A DNA stretch of 64,000 bases from 13-2-20CM-66-19 sp963824395 (GCA_963824395.1 CAWGPF010000001.1:2480001-2544000), one strand, 5' to 3'. Shown: positions 16,163 to 25,406, counted from the first letter of the stretch. Notes: generated by a model not told the origin, from the sequence alone. Numbers and translations are program-made.

Positions 16163-18022
16163 ATGCTCGAGTACCCGCGCTGGAAGTACGTGCTGATCGC
16201 CGTGGTGCTGCTGCTGGCGCTGCTGTTTGCCTTGCCGAACGTTTTCGGCGAGGACCCGGCGCTGCAGGTGGCGCGCAAGGATCACAACTCGATGACCGCC
16301 GATGGCGCCAAGGAAGTCGAGGTGTTTCTCAAGGAGCGCAAGATCCCCCTGGGCGACAGCTACATGGACGGCGGGCGCTTCATGCTGCGCTTTGCGAACG
16401 TCGCCGACCAGCTGGCAGCGCGCGACGCGGTGAATGAGAAGTTCGCCCAGGACCTGATCACGGCACTGTCGTTTGCGCCGCGCACCCCGGCGTTCCTGCG
16501 CGCGCTTGGCCTGCGGCCGATGCCGCTCGGCCTCGACCTGCGCGGCGGCCTGTACCTGCTCTACCAGGTGGACGTGAACTCGGCGGTCAACCAGGCCCTC
16601 GAGGGCTATGCGCAGGATGCGCGCCGGGCACTCGCCGCCGCCAACATCCCGGTCAAGGACGTGACCACATCCGGCGGCAACACGGTGAGCATCGTGCTGC
16701 CTGCCGAGGCCGACGTGAGCGCCGCGCGCGCCGCGCTCAACCAGGCGCTCTCGGGATTGTCGGTGAGTACCGAGAGCCTGGCCTCCGGCTCGGCGATCAC
16801 CGGCGTCATGACGGCCGCGCAGATCCGCGAGCGCCAGGACTACGCCATCCAGCAGAACATCGTGACCCTGCGCAACCGGGTGAACGAGCTCGGCGTATCC
16901 GAGCCCATCGTGCAGCGCCAGGGGGTCGACCGCATCAACGTGCAGCTGCCGGGCGTGCAGAATTCCGCCGACGTCAAGAACACCCTCGGCCGCGTGGCGA
17001 CGCTCGAGTTCCGGCTCGAGGACATGCAGAACAACGTCGGCGAGGCGGTGCAGACCGGGCGCGCGCCGCTGGGCTCGAAGCTCTACACACACACCCGCTT
17101 CGGCCGACCGATCCTGCTCAAGCGCGAGGTGATCGCCACCGGGGACCAGCTCACCAATGCCACCAGCGGGCAGTCGCAGGAGGGTCCGGCGGTTAACATC
17201 AAGCTCGACGCACGCGCCGGCGAGAACATGCTGAAGACCACGCAGGCCAACCTCAACAAGCGCATGGCGGTGGTACTGATCGAGAAGCGCCGCGAGCTCA
17301 CCGACGTCGACGGCAAGAAGGTGGCGCGCGAGGTGACCGACGAGGAGGTCATCAACGATGCCACCATCAGGGGCGTATTCAGCAACCAGTTCCAGATCAC
17401 GGGGCTCGGCGCCGGCGAGGCGCGCGACCTGGCGCTGCTGCTGCGTTCCGGCTCGCTGGCCACGGCCCTCTACGTGGTCGAGGAACGCGCCGTGGGGCCG
17501 AGCCTCGGGCGTGAGAACATCCACAAGGGCGTGACAGCGCTCATCGTCGGCATGGCGGGCGTGTTCGTCTTCATGGCGCTTTACTACCAGGCGTTCGGCC
17601 TGGTAGCCGACCTCGTGCTGCTGGCGAACGTCGTGCTGCTGACGGCGCTGCTGTCGATGATGCGCGCCTCGCTGTCGCTGCCCGGCATCGCCGGCATCAT
17701 CCTCACCGTCGGCATGGCGGTCGATGCCAACGTGCTGATCTACGAGCGCATCCGCGAGGAGGTGCGCAAGGGCGTCTCGCCGCAGGCGGCCATCCGCGCC
17801 GGCTTCGACAAGGCGCTCTCGGCGATCACCGACTCCAACATCACGACCCTGATCGCCGGCGTCGTGCTGTGGGTGCTCGGCACCGGGCCGATCAAGGGCT
17901 TCGCGGTGGTGCTGATCCTCGGCATCCTCACCTCGATGTTCACCTCCCTCATGGGCAGCCGGGCGCTGCTCACGCTCATCTACGGGGGCCGCCGCAAGCT
18001 CGGCCGCCTCGCGATCGGCTAG
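16163..18022 (+). CDS. secD: Protein translocase subunit SecD
   Basis: 619 residues. SecD uses the proton-motive force to help pull secreted proteins through SecYEG. One N-terminal helix is followed by the large periplasmic P1 region, with LGLDLRGGLYLLYQVD near residue 117, then five further helices beginning near residue 455 with GMAVDANVLIYERIREE (family D4-like motif) and TDSNITTLIAG. Length is normal. The gene follows yajC immediately and precedes secF by 28 bp. Confidence 0.97.
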   Translation: MLEYPRWKYVLIAVVLLLALLFALPNVFGEDPALQVARKDHNSMTADGAKEVEVFLKERKIPLGDSYMDGGRFMLRFANVADQLAARDAVNEKFAQDLITALSFAPRTPAFLRALGLRPMPLGLDLRGGLYLLYQVDVNSAVNQALEGYAQDARRALAAANIPVKDVTTSGGNTVSIVLPAEADVSAARAALNQALSGLSVSTESLASGSAITGVMTAAQIRERQDYAIQQNIVTLRNRVNELGVSEPIVQRQGVDRINVQLPGVQNSADVKNTLGRVATLEFRLEDMQNNVGEAVQTGRAPLGSKLYTHTRFGRPILLKREVIATGDQLTNATSGQSQEGPAVNIKLDARAGENMLKTTQANLNKRMAVVLIEKRRELTDVDGKKVAREVTDEEVINDATIRGVFSNQFQITGLGAGEARDLALLLRSGSLATALYVVEERAVGPSLGRENIHKGVTALIVGMAGVFVFMALYYQAFGLVADLVLLANVVLLTALLSMMRASLSLPGIAGIILTVGMAVDANVLIYERIREEVRKGVSPQAAIRAGFDKALSAITDSNITTLIAGVVLWVLGTGPIKGFAVVLILGILTSMFTSLMGSRALLTLIYGGRRKLGRLAIG

Positions 18023-18050
18023 CGCCGCCGCCCGCCATTAAGGATCACTC

Positions 18051-18986
18051 GTGGAATTTTTCAGCCATCAGACCAGCTTCCCGTTCATGGCCACCCGCAA
18101 GGTGTGGTACGCGCTGTCGGGGATTCTCATCATCGTCTCGCTGGTGTCATTCTTCACGCGCGGCCTGAACCTCGCCATCGACTTCACCGGCGGCGTGAAC
18201 GCCGAGGTCAACTTCACGCACGCCGTGGACGTGGATGCGGTGCGCGCGCAGCTCACCACCGCGGGGTTCCATGAGCCCGAAGTGCAGAGCTTCGGCTCCT
18301 CGCGCGACATCGTGGTGCGCCTGCCCCCGGATGCGAAGCTCGCCGCCGGCGAGGTGCGCTCACGCCTCGAGAGCGCGCTGAAGAACGTCGATGCCGGCGT
18401 GCAGGTGGTGCAGCTGGACGTGGTCGGGCCGCAGGTCGGCAACGAGCTCAAACAAAGCGCGATCTACGCGCTCCTGTTCACGCTGCTCGGGATCTTCATG
18501 TACATCGCCTGGCGTTTCCACACCTGGCGGCTGTCGCTCGGCGCCATCCTCGCCGTGCTGCATGACCCGATCCTGGTGATCGGCTTCTTCTCGATCACGC
18601 AGACGCCGTTCGACCTGGCGGTGGTTGCCGCCATCCTGGCGGTGATCGGCTACTCACTGAATGACACGGTGGTGGTGTTCGATCGCATCCGTGAGCGTTT
18701 CGAGACCAACCGTCGCTCGGCGCCGGCGGCAGTACTGGATGAGTCGATCAACCAGACCCTGTCGCGCACCATCATGACCAAGGTCGTCACTTCGATCGTC
18801 GTGGTCGCGCTGCTGTGGCTCGGCGGCCCGGTACTCAGGGGTTTCTCCGAGGCGCTCTTGATCGGCATCATCGCCGGCACTTACTCCTCGATCTACATCT
18901 CCAGCGCCATCGCGCTTGACTGCGGACTCACCGCCGAGCATGTGTTCCCGAGCGTGAAGAAGGCGGCCCTCGATCATCTGCCCTGA
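18051..18986 (+). CDS. secF: Protein translocase subunit SecF
   Basis: 311 residues from a GTG start. It shows the family N-terminal helix and LAIDFTGGVNAEV, then the SecF motif region GYSLNDTVVVFDRIRERFE near residues 200-218 and LSRTIMTKVVTSIVVVALLWLGG. SecF partners SecD in the inner membrane. AGGATCAC precedes the start. Its stop is followed 15 bp later by the terC reading frame in the same phase. Confidence 0.97.
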   Translation: MEFFSHQTSFPFMATRKVWYALSGILIIVSLVSFFTRGLNLAIDFTGGVNAEVNFTHAVDVDAVRAQLTTAGFHEPEVQSFGSSRDIVVRLPPDAKLAAGEVRSRLESALKNVDAGVQVVQLDVVGPQVGNELKQSAIYALLFTLLGIFMYIAWRFHTWRLSLGAILAVLHDPILVIGFFSITQTPFDLAVVAAILAVIGYSLNDTVVVFDRIRERFETNRRSAPAAVLDESINQTLSRTIMTKVVTSIVVVALLWLGGPVLRGFSEALLIGIIAGTYSSIYISSAIALDCGLTAEHVFPSVKKAALDHLP

Positions 18987-18987
18987 T

Positions 18988-18994
18988 GGGGGGA
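18988..18994 (+). promoter_or_regulatory. Shine-Dalgarno that supports a CTG start for terC
   Basis: GGGGGAG ends seven bases before the CTG codon at 19002. Between the secF stop and a GTG at 19113 the terC frame contains no ATG, GTG or TTG, yet it encodes the conserved first helix of TerC. Confidence 0.5.
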
Positions 18995-19001
18995 GACTCC
19001 G

Positions 19002-19715
19002 CTGCTTGCTGACCCGCATGCCTGGTTAGCGTTTCTCACGCTGTCGCTGCTGGAGATCGTCCTCGGCATCGACAACCTGATCTTCATCTCGATCCTGGTC
19101 GAGCGCCTGCCGGTGCAGCTGCAGAACCGCGCCCGCCTCGGCGGCCTGGCGCTGGCGATGGCGACGCGCATCCTGCTGCTGTTCTCGCTGGTGTGGGTCA
19201 CGCACCTGGTGCAGCCACTTTTCTATCTCTTCGGCCAGAGCGTCTCAGGCCGCGACATCGTGCTGCTCGGCGGCGGCTTGTTCCTGCTGGTGAAGAGCGT
19301 GCTCGAGATGCACCAGACGCTCGAGGGGGCCGCGCCCCATCCGGCGCGCACCAAGCTCAGCGGCAGCTTCACCGCCGTCATCGTGCAGATCGGCCTGATC
19401 GACATCGTCTTTTCCCTGGACTCGGTGTTCACGGCCGTCGGGCTGGCGAAGGACCTGAAGGTGATGGTGGCGGCGATCGTGGTGGCGATCATCGTCATGA
19501 TGCTCGTGTCGCGCTCGATCGGCGCCTTCATCTCGCGCCACCCGACGATCAAGGTGCTGGCGCTCGCGTTCCTGCTGCTGATCGGCTTTGCCCTCGTGGC
19601 CGAGGGGGTGCACTTCGAGATCCCGAAGGGCTACCTGTACTTCGCGATGGCGTTCTCGGTGGGCGTGGAGCTGATCAACACCCGCGTGCGCCGTCGTCAG
19701 GACGGCCGCCGCTAG
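19002..19715 (+). CDS. TerC/Alx-family integral membrane protein, apparent CTG start
   Basis: About 237 residues with seven or so transmembrane segments. Acidic family motifs are EIVLGIDNLIFIS in helix 1 (about 18-30) and DIVFSLDSVFTAVG in the middle, which are the proposed metal-ion binding sites of TerC/Alx proteins; members have been linked to manganese export and tellurite resistance. The conserved N-terminus LADPHAWLAFLTL begins right at CTG 19002. The only standard start, GTG 19113, would delete the first helix and its IDN motif, so I prefer CTG. An undetected single-base error or a frameshift from ATG 18985 are alternatives. It converges with the permease gene. Confidence 0.82.
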   Translation: MLADPHAWLAFLTLSLLEIVLGIDNLIFISILVERLPVQLQNRARLGGLALAMATRILLLFSLVWVTHLVQPLFYLFGQSVSGRDIVLLGGGLFLLVKSVLEMHQTLEGAAPHPARTKLSGSFTAVIVQIGLIDIVFSLDSVFTAVGLAKDLKVMVAAIVVAIIVMMLVSRSIGAFISRHPTIKVLALAFLLLIGFALVAEGVHFEIPKGYLYFAMAFSVGVELINTRVRRRQDGRR

Positions 19716-19724
19716 CTGCTGCGC

Positions 19725-21176
19725 CTAGCCCGCGCGGTGCAGGCGGCTGTGCCTGCGGCCGTAGAACACATAGACGGCAACCCCGAGCACGGTCCAGATG
19801 GCGAGCCGCCACCAGGTGGCGGCGCCGAGGGAGACCATCATCAGGCCGCACACGCCCGCGCCGGCAAGGCAGGTAAACCACGGCAGCGGTGTTCTGAACG
19901 GGCGCGGCAGATCGGGGCGCGTCTTGCGCAGCACCAGCACGCCAATGCAGACCGTCACGAAGGCGGCGAGGGTTCCGATCGAGACCAGGTGCCCGAGGAC
20001 CCCGACCGGGAACAGGCCGCCGATGATCGCCGCCGTGACGCCCGTCACCACCGTCCCCGTGGAGGGCGTGCGGAACTTCGGGTGCACCTTGCCGAAGAAC
20101 TTCGGCAGCAGGCCATCGCGCGCCATCGCGAAGAAGATGCGCGCCTGCGCGATCGTCATGACCAGCATCACCGAGGTCATGCCGGCCACCGCGCCGAGCT
20201 TGATCGGGATGCCGAGCCAGTGCAGCCCCGCGTACTTATCGAGCGCCAGCGCCACGGGGGCGGCGACGTTCAGTTCCTTGTAGCTCACCATGCCGGTGAG
20301 CACCGTGGCCACGATGACGTACAGAATGGTGCAGATCACGAGGCTTGCGAGGATGCCGATCGGCATGTCGCGCTGCGGGTTCTTGGCCTCCTGGGCGGCG
20401 GTGGAGATCGCATCGAAGCCGATATAGGCGAAGAAGATCACGCCCGCAGCCTTCAGCACCCCGCTCCAGCCGAACTCACCGAAGTGGCCTTCGTTGGGAG
20501 GCACGAAGGGATGCCAGTTGGCGGTGTTGATGAAGCTGATGCCAAACATGATGAAGAGCACGATGACGGTCACCTTGATGGTGACGATCCAGGAGTTGAA
20601 CGTCGCCGACTGCTTGATGCCGATGTAGCAGATGGTCGCGATGGCCGCGACGATGAGCATTGCCGGCACGTTGATGATCGCCCCGGTGCGCACCATGTGC
20701 TCGGTGAGCCGGTCCTGGTCGAAGGGGGCGTGCGAGAGCGCGTCCGGAATGTGGATATGCAGCTGCTCGAGGAGGCTCACGGCGTATCCGGACCAGCCGA
20801 CCGAGACGGTGGCCACGGCGAACAGGTACTCGAGGATCAGGTTCCAGCCGATGAACCAGGCGATGCCCTCACCGAGCGTGGCGTACGAATAGGAGTAGGC
20901 GCTGCCAGAGACCGGGATCATGGCGGCGAACTCCGCGTAGCACAGCCCCGCGAACATGCAACCGATGCCGGCGAAGATGAAGGACAGCGCGAGCGCCGGA
21001 CCTGCGTTCTGGGCGGCGGCGACGCCGGTGAGCACGAAGATGCCGGTGCCGATCACGCCACCGATCCCGAGCAGCGTCAGCTGGGTCGCGGTGAGGGCGC
21101 GACGCAGTTCATTGCCGGAGGCTTCCTGCGCTTGCAGCTCGTCAATGGACTTCGTCGCGAGTAGTTGTGACGCCAT
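19725..21176 (-). CDS. APC-superfamily cationic amino acid permease
   Basis: 483 residues with about 12 transmembrane helices. The APC signature TLLGIGGVIGTGIFVLTG lies near residues 35-52 and FFAYIGFDAISTAAQEAKNP near 255-275; together with YGLARD-like FFAMARDGLLPKFF these resemble the CAT subgroup. It would import an amino acid, probably basic or branched, across the inner membrane. GGGGG before the ATG at 21176 supports that start. The same frame is open for another 340 codons upstream, over the antisense of suhB, which is a GC-rich artefact. Confidence 0.92.
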   Translation of the reverse strand: MASQLLATKSIDELQAQEASGNELRRALTATQLTLLGIGGVIGTGIFVLTGVAAAQNAGPALALSFIFAGIGCMFAGLCYAEFAAMIPVSGSAYSYSYATLGEGIAWFIGWNLILEYLFAVATVSVGWSGYAVSLLEQLHIHIPDALSHAPFDQDRLTEHMVRTGAIINVPAMLIVAAIATICYIGIKQSATFNSWIVTIKVTVIVLFIMFGISFINTANWHPFVPPNEGHFGEFGWSGVLKAAGVIFFAYIGFDAISTAAQEAKNPQRDMPIGILASLVICTILYVIVATVLTGMVSYKELNVAAPVALALDKYAGLHWLGIPIKLGAVAGMTSVMLVMTIAQARIFFAMARDGLLPKFFGKVHPKFRTPSTGTVVTGVTAAIIGGLFPVGVLGHLVSIGTLAAFVTVCIGVLVLRKTRPDLPRPFRTPLPWFTCLAGAGVCGLMMVSLGAATWWRLAIWTVLGVAVYVFYGRRHSRLHRAG

Positions 21177-21271
21177 GAAACCCCCGGTTTTTGTGCGGGG
21201 AACTCTACACAAGCACCCTGGGGAAAGCGAGGCACGCACCGCGCAGGCGCGGTGCGTGGGCCGCGGTCGCT

Positions 21272-22072
21272 TCAGCCGTCGCGCAGATCCGGCGGCACGT
21301 GCGGGGCGATCAGCGTCAGCAGCTGCATGTAGACCTTGGGCGTGCCGACCACAATATGTCCCGCCTGCTTGTAGTCGCCGCCGGTGAGCGTGCCGATGCG
21401 GCCGCCGGCCTCCTGAATGAGGAGCGTGCCGGCTGCGGTGTCCCACGGCGCGAGCCCGATCTCCCAGAACGCATCGACGCGCCCCGCGGCGACGTAGGCG
21501 AGGTCGAGCGCGGCGGAGCCGGCGCGGCGCACGCCGGCGGCCTGCTCCATCACCGCGCGCAGCATGCCCATGTAGGCGTCGAGGTACTTGAGGTTGGCGC
21601 GGTAGGGAAAGCCGGTCGCGATCAGGGAGCCCTCGAGCGTGCGCGCCTTGCTGACGCGGATGCGGTGGTTCTCCAGGTGCGCCCCGGCGCCGCGGCTGGC
21701 GGTGAAGAGCTCGCCGCGCATCGGGTCGTAGACCACCGCATGCTCGAGGCGTCCCTTGACCTGGCAGGCGATCGATACCGAGAACACCGGGAAGCCGTGC
21801 AGGAAGTTCGTGGTGCCATCGAGCGGGTCGATGATCCAGACGGTCTCGTTCTCGCCGCTGCTGCCGCTCTCCTCGGCAAGGAAGGCATGGTGCGGGTAGT
21901 GGCGGCGCACCGTCGCGATGATCTCGGCTTCGGCGGCCTGATCGACCTCGGTGACGAAGTCGTTGCGTCCCTTGGAGGTGACGGTCAGGGACTCCAGGCG
22001 GTTCAGGCTGCGGATGATCACGTCGCCGGCACGGCGCGCGGCGCGCACGGCAATATTGAGAAGCGGCTGCAC
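21272..22072 (-). CDS. suhB: Inositol-1-monophosphatase family protein SuhB
   Basis: 266 residues. Metal and catalytic motifs are AEESG near residue 67, the signature IDPLDGTTNFLHG at about 82-94 and GLAPWDTAAGTLLIQEAGG at about 207-225. Besides inositol-1-phosphate hydrolysis, SuhB in gammaproteobacteria acts in the rRNA antitermination complex. The gene diverges from trmJ across an 87-bp spacer. Length and N-terminus (MQPLLNIAVRAARRAGDVI) match the family. Confidence 0.95.
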   Translation of the reverse strand: MQPLLNIAVRAARRAGDVIIRSLNRLESLTVTSKGRNDFVTEVDQAAEAEIIATVRRHYPHHAFLAEESGSSGENETVWIIDPLDGTTNFLHGFPVFSVSIACQVKGRLEHAVVYDPMRGELFTASRGAGAHLENHRIRVSKARTLEGSLIATGFPYRANLKYLDAYMGMLRAVMEQAAGVRRAGSAALDLAYVAAGRVDAFWEIGLAPWDTAAGTLLIQEAGGRIGTLTGGDYKQAGHIVVGTPKVYMQLLTLIAPHVPPDLRDG

Positions 22073-22159
22073 GGTAACTAAGCTCGTATGGCCAAAAGGG
22101 CGCCCGTGGCGGCTGCAGGTGCAGCGGCAGGGCCCGGTAGTTAACCGCTAGGGTAACAG

Positions 22160-22900
22160 ATGGACTCCCCCGCCATTCGCATCGTACTGGTCGCACCCTC
22201 GCACCCCGGCAACATCGGCGCCGCGGCGCGTGCCATGAAAAACATGGGCCTGAGCGAGCTGGTGCTGGTGCGCCCCAAGCACTTTCCGGACGCCGAGGCC
22301 ACCGCGCGGGCCTCGGGGGCGGACGACGTCCTCGGCCGCGCCCGCGTGGTGGGGAGCCTGCAGGAGGCGCTCGAGGGGTGCGGGTTCATCGCCGCCACCA
22401 CCTCGCGTGAGCGCGATCAGTACTTCCGCGTGGCCGACGTGCGCGAGGCCGCGGCGCGCATCGTCGCGCAGTCGCAGCGCGCCCCGGCTGCCGTGATATT
22501 CGGCGCCGAGCGCACCGGCCTTACCAACGAGGAGCTGGAGACCGCGCACCTGCTGATCCGCATCCCGGCCAACGACGCCTACCCCTCCCTCAATCTCGCC
22601 ATGGCGGTGCAGCTGGTGACCTACGAGCTGTTCCGTGCGCGTGGCGGCCACGTGCCACCGGGGGAGCCGGGCGCAGCCCCGCTCGCCAGCGCGCAGCAGA
22701 TGCAGCGCCTGTTCGAGCATCTCGCTGAGGTGCTGGAGGAGATCGACTTCCGTGACCGCACCCAGAGCGGCACGCACCTGATGTCGCGCATCCGCCGCTT
22801 CCTGCAGCGCGCGGAGCTCGACGCCAACGAGGTCAATATCCTGCGCGGCATCCTGACGGCGGTGCAGAGCCGGCGCCGCGCGGCGGGCGAGCGTCCCTGA
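22160..22900 (+). CDS. trmJ: tRNA (cytidine/uridine-32-2'-O)-methyltransferase TrmJ
   Basis: 246 residues. A SPOUT-fold methyltransferase: IRIVLVAPSHPGNIGAAARAMKNMG at the N-terminus, FGAERTGLTNEE near 115 and IPANDAYPSLNLAMAVQLV (knot region, SAM site) near 135-153, then a helical C-terminal extension. It methylates the 2'-OH of residue 32 in the anticodon loop. In gammaproteobacteria trmJ lies upstream of the isc genes; here its stop overlaps the start of the desulfurase gene by one base (TGATG). Confidence 0.95.
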   Translation: MDSPAIRIVLVAPSHPGNIGAAARAMKNMGLSELVLVRPKHFPDAEATARASGADDVLGRARVVGSLQEALEGCGFIAATTSRERDQYFRVADVREAAARIVAQSQRAPAAVIFGAERTGLTNEELETAHLLIRIPANDAYPSLNLAMAVQLVTYELFRARGGHVPPGEPGAAPLASAQQMQRLFEHLAEVLEEIDFRDRTQSGTHLMSRIRRFLQRAELDANEVNILRGILTAVQSRRRAAGERP

Positions 22901-24393
22901 TGAGCGTGGCGCCTGTGTACCTCGACTATGCCGCCACCACCCCTGTCGATGCGGCGGTGGCGCAGGTGATGAATGAGTGCCTCACCCGCGATGGGGTGTT
23001 CGGCAATCCGTCCTCCGCCCACGCCTTCGGTGAGGCGGCGGCGCGTCGCGTCGCCGCCTCGCGCGCGCAGGTGGCGGCGCTCATCGGCGCCACCGCCGAG
23101 GAGATCATCTTCACCTCCGGCGCAACCGAGGCGAACAACCTCGCAATCCTCGGCGTGTGCCGTGCCCAGGCGGACCGCGGCCGCCACATCGTCACCATGC
23201 GCACCGAGCACAAGGCAGTGCTCGATCCCTGCCGGCATCTGGAGCGCCAGGGCGCGAGCGTCACCTACCTGAGCCCCGATGCGAGCGGCCGCATCACGCT
23301 CGCGCAGCTTGAGGGCGCGCTGCGATCCGACACCGTGCTGGTGTCGGTCATGTACGCCAACAACGAGACGGGCGTCATACAGGACGTGCCCGGGCTCGCG
23401 GCGCTGTGCCGCGCGCGCGGGATTGCCTTCCACACCGACTGCGCCCAGGCCGCCCCCCGCCTGGCGCTCGACGTGCGGGCCACGCCCGTGGACCTGCTGT
23501 CCTTCACGGCGCACAAGCTCTATGGCCCCAAGGGCATCGGGGCGCTTTACCTGAGCGGCGCGACGCGCGGCCTGCTGCAGCCGCTCCTTTTCGGGGGTGG
23601 CCAGGAACGCGGCCTGCGACCCGGCACGCTCCCGGTGCACCAGATCGCAGGCTTCGGGGCGGCCTGCGAGCTGATCCGGGAGCAGCGCGATCGCGAGCCC
23701 GGGCGCCTCGAGGCTCTGGCCCGGCGCCTGTGGGCGGGGCTTGAGCCCCTGGGGGAGCTGCAGCTCAACGGCGCCGCGGCTCCCCGGGTGCCCGGGATCC
23801 TGAACGTCTCATTCGCAGGCGTGGAAGGCGAGAGCCTGATCAGGGGCCTGCCCGGGCTTGCGGTGTCCGCCGGGGCAGCCTGCAACTCGGAGGCCCGTGA
23901 ACCCTCCTACGTGCTGCGGGCGCTGGGCCGCGATGCACGCCTCGCCGAGAGCTCCCTGCGCTTCAGCCTCGGACGCTTCAGCACTGAAGCGGAGGTGGAT
24001 GCGGCCGTTGAGGCCGTAACGCAGGCGGTGCGCCGGCTGCGGCGCCTGTCACCGCGCGCGCCCGTGCCCGCGGAAGGCGCGGACTGGGTGGCTGCCGGCA
24101 GCCGCCGCTTGAGCGGGGAGGCGGGCACGGAGGTTTCAGGCACCTGGGTGCGCTTTCACCTGCTGGTACGTGACGGCTGTGTGAAAGACGCACGTTTCCA
24201 GGCGTTCGCCTGCCCCCATACTGTGGAAACGGTGGCGTGGCTGTGCGAGCGCCTCCGAGGGCGCAGCCGCCAGGATCTCAGGGCCGGCACCCCGGCGGAG
24301 TGGGCTGAGGCGCGTGGCGTACCGGTCGAGAAACTGGGACGGCTGCTCGTGGTCGAAGATGCATTGAATGACTGCATCACCCGCTGGACTTAA
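22900..24393 (+). CDS. Cysteine desulfurase fused to a degenerate IscU-like domain
   Basis: 497 residues, about 95 longer than IscS. Residues 1-385 are an IscS/NifS-type PLP enzyme: YLDYAATTPVD, FTSGATEANNLA, PLP-binding Lys in SFTAHKLYGPKGIG, and the persulfide Cys in SAGAACNSEAREPSYVLRALG (near 330). After a linker, residues about 405-497 read like IscU: DARFQAFACPHTVETVA and LLVVEDALNDCITRW align with its second-Cys and C-terminal regions. Only that second Cys is kept; the PACGD Cys position reads SGTW and the third-Cys position LLVV. So the domain probably does not build a cluster alone and may dock or accept sulfur. Followed by iscA. Confidence 0.88.
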   Translation: MSVAPVYLDYAATTPVDAAVAQVMNECLTRDGVFGNPSSAHAFGEAAARRVAASRAQVAALIGATAEEIIFTSGATEANNLAILGVCRAQADRGRHIVTMRTEHKAVLDPCRHLERQGASVTYLSPDASGRITLAQLEGALRSDTVLVSVMYANNETGVIQDVPGLAALCRARGIAFHTDCAQAAPRLALDVRATPVDLLSFTAHKLYGPKGIGALYLSGATRGLLQPLLFGGGQERGLRPGTLPVHQIAGFGAACELIREQRDREPGRLEALARRLWAGLEPLGELQLNGAAAPRVPGILNVSFAGVEGESLIRGLPGLAVSAGAACNSEAREPSYVLRALGRDARLAESSLRFSLGRFSTEAEVDAAVEAVTQAVRRLRRLSPRAPVPAEGADWVAAGSRRLSGEAGTEVSGTWVRFHLLVRDGCVKDARFQAFACPHTVETVAWLCERLRGRSRQDLRAGTPAEWAEARGVPVEKLGRLLVVEDALNDCITRWT

Positions 24394-24414
24394 GGCGCTA
24401 CAATACGAGGACCG

Positions 24415-24738
24415 ATGGCCATCTCCCTGACGGAATCTGCCGCCACCCGGGTTAAGACCTTCCTCGCTGCCCGTGGCCGCGGCATCGGGCTGCGACTGGG
24501 TGTGCGCAAGACCGGCTGCTCCGGCTTCGCCTACGTCATCAACTACGCCGATGCTCCGGATCCCGGGGAGGCGGTTTTCGAGGATCAGGGCGTGCGCATT
24601 TTCGTCGACCTGGGAAGCCTGAAGCTCATCGACGGCACCGTGGTCGACTTCGTGAAGGAAGGCTTGAATGAGGCCTTCCGCTTCAGAAACCCGAACGTCA
24701 AAGGCGAGTGCGGCTGCGGAGAGAGCTTCTCCGTGTGA
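24415..24738 (+). CDS. iscA: Iron-sulfur cluster assembly protein IscA
   Basis: 107 residues of the A-type carrier family. The three Cys ligands are present: one in KTGCSGFAYV (near residue 35) and two in GECGCGESFSV at the C-terminus. It delivers clusters or iron to apoproteins. It lies 21 bp downstream of the desulfurase fusion. The operon lacks iscR, a separate iscU, hscBA and fdx, which are normally nearby; they may be elsewhere or replaced by a suf system. Confidence 0.93.
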   Translation: MAISLTESAATRVKTFLAARGRGIGLRLGVRKTGCSGFAYVINYADAPDPGEAVFEDQGVRIFVDLGSLKLIDGTVVDFVKEGLNEAFRFRNPNVKGECGCGESFSV

Positions 24739-24821
24739 CCTCCGGGTGGCCGCCGTATCCCGCTGGAGACGCCGGTGCCCAAAAAATCCTTATCAAACCG
24801 GTACTTCCATCGGCACCGGCG

Positions 24822-24890
24822 TTGCCGCAGCCCCCCGCGGCAAGGTAAACTTCGCGGCTTGCTCCGGGGCCGGGGGCGCCTGGAGGCGCC
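24822..24890. terminator. Two hairpins in the iscA-ndk spacer
   Basis: TTGCCGC-N8-GCGGCAA (24822-24843) and GGCGCC-TGGA-GGCGCC (24875-24890) are perfect stems. They lie in the 216-bp gap after iscA and could end the trmJ-isc transcript. Neither has a T-run, so intrinsic termination is uncertain. Confidence 0.35.
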
Positions 24891-24954
24891 AAACCCAGCC
24901 CGGGAAATTCCCGCACCTACCAACGTTTTTTCTGTCCTCTGAAAGGTCAAGCGA

Positions 24955-25383
24955 ATGGCGCTCGAGCGCACCCTGTCAATCGTCAAGCCCGACGGCGTCA
25001 GCGGCAATCTGATCGGCGAGGTTTATCGCCGCTTCGAGAAGGCCGGCCTGTCCATCATCGCCGCGCGCATGCGCCATCTGTCCCTGGCCGAGGCCGAGGG
25101 CTTCTATGCCGTGCACCGTGAGCGCCCGTTCTTCAAGGACCTGGTGCGCTACATGACCTCCGGTCCCGTGGTCGTGCAGGTGCTCGAGGGCGAGAACGCG
25201 ATCGCCAAGAACCGCGAGATCATGGGGGCCACGGATCCGAAGAAGGCAGCTGCGGGCACGATCCGCGCAGACCTTGCCAAGAGCATCGAGCAGAATGTCG
25301 TGCACGGCTCGGACGCGCCCGAGACCGCCGCCGGCGAGATCGCCTACTTCTTCAGCACCACCGAGCTGCATCCGCGCCGCTAG
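24955..25383 (+). CDS. ndk: Nucleoside diphosphate kinase
   Basis: 142 residues. Ndk transfers phosphate between nucleoside tri- and diphosphates through a phospho-His; NVVHGSDAPETA near residues 115-126 holds that His. N-terminal LERTLSIVKPDGV and GATDPKKAAAGTIRAD are family motifs. GAAAGGTC precedes the ATG. It is followed closely by rlmN, the usual gammaproteobacterial order. Confidence 0.97.
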   Translation: MALERTLSIVKPDGVSGNLIGEVYRRFEKAGLSIIAARMRHLSLAEAEGFYAVHRERPFFKDLVRYMTSGPVVVQVLEGENAIAKNREIMGATDPKKAAAGTIRADLAKSIEQNVVHGSDAPETAAGEIAYFFSTTELHPRR

Positions 25384-25406
25384 AGGCGCACGCCTGAAGC
25401 CCTGCC

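Noticed and set aside
19725..22196. An 823-codon frame joining the permease with upstream sequence
   Set aside because: The extra 340 codons are antisense/shifted reading of suhB; the permease family N-terminus begins at the ATG ending at 21176.
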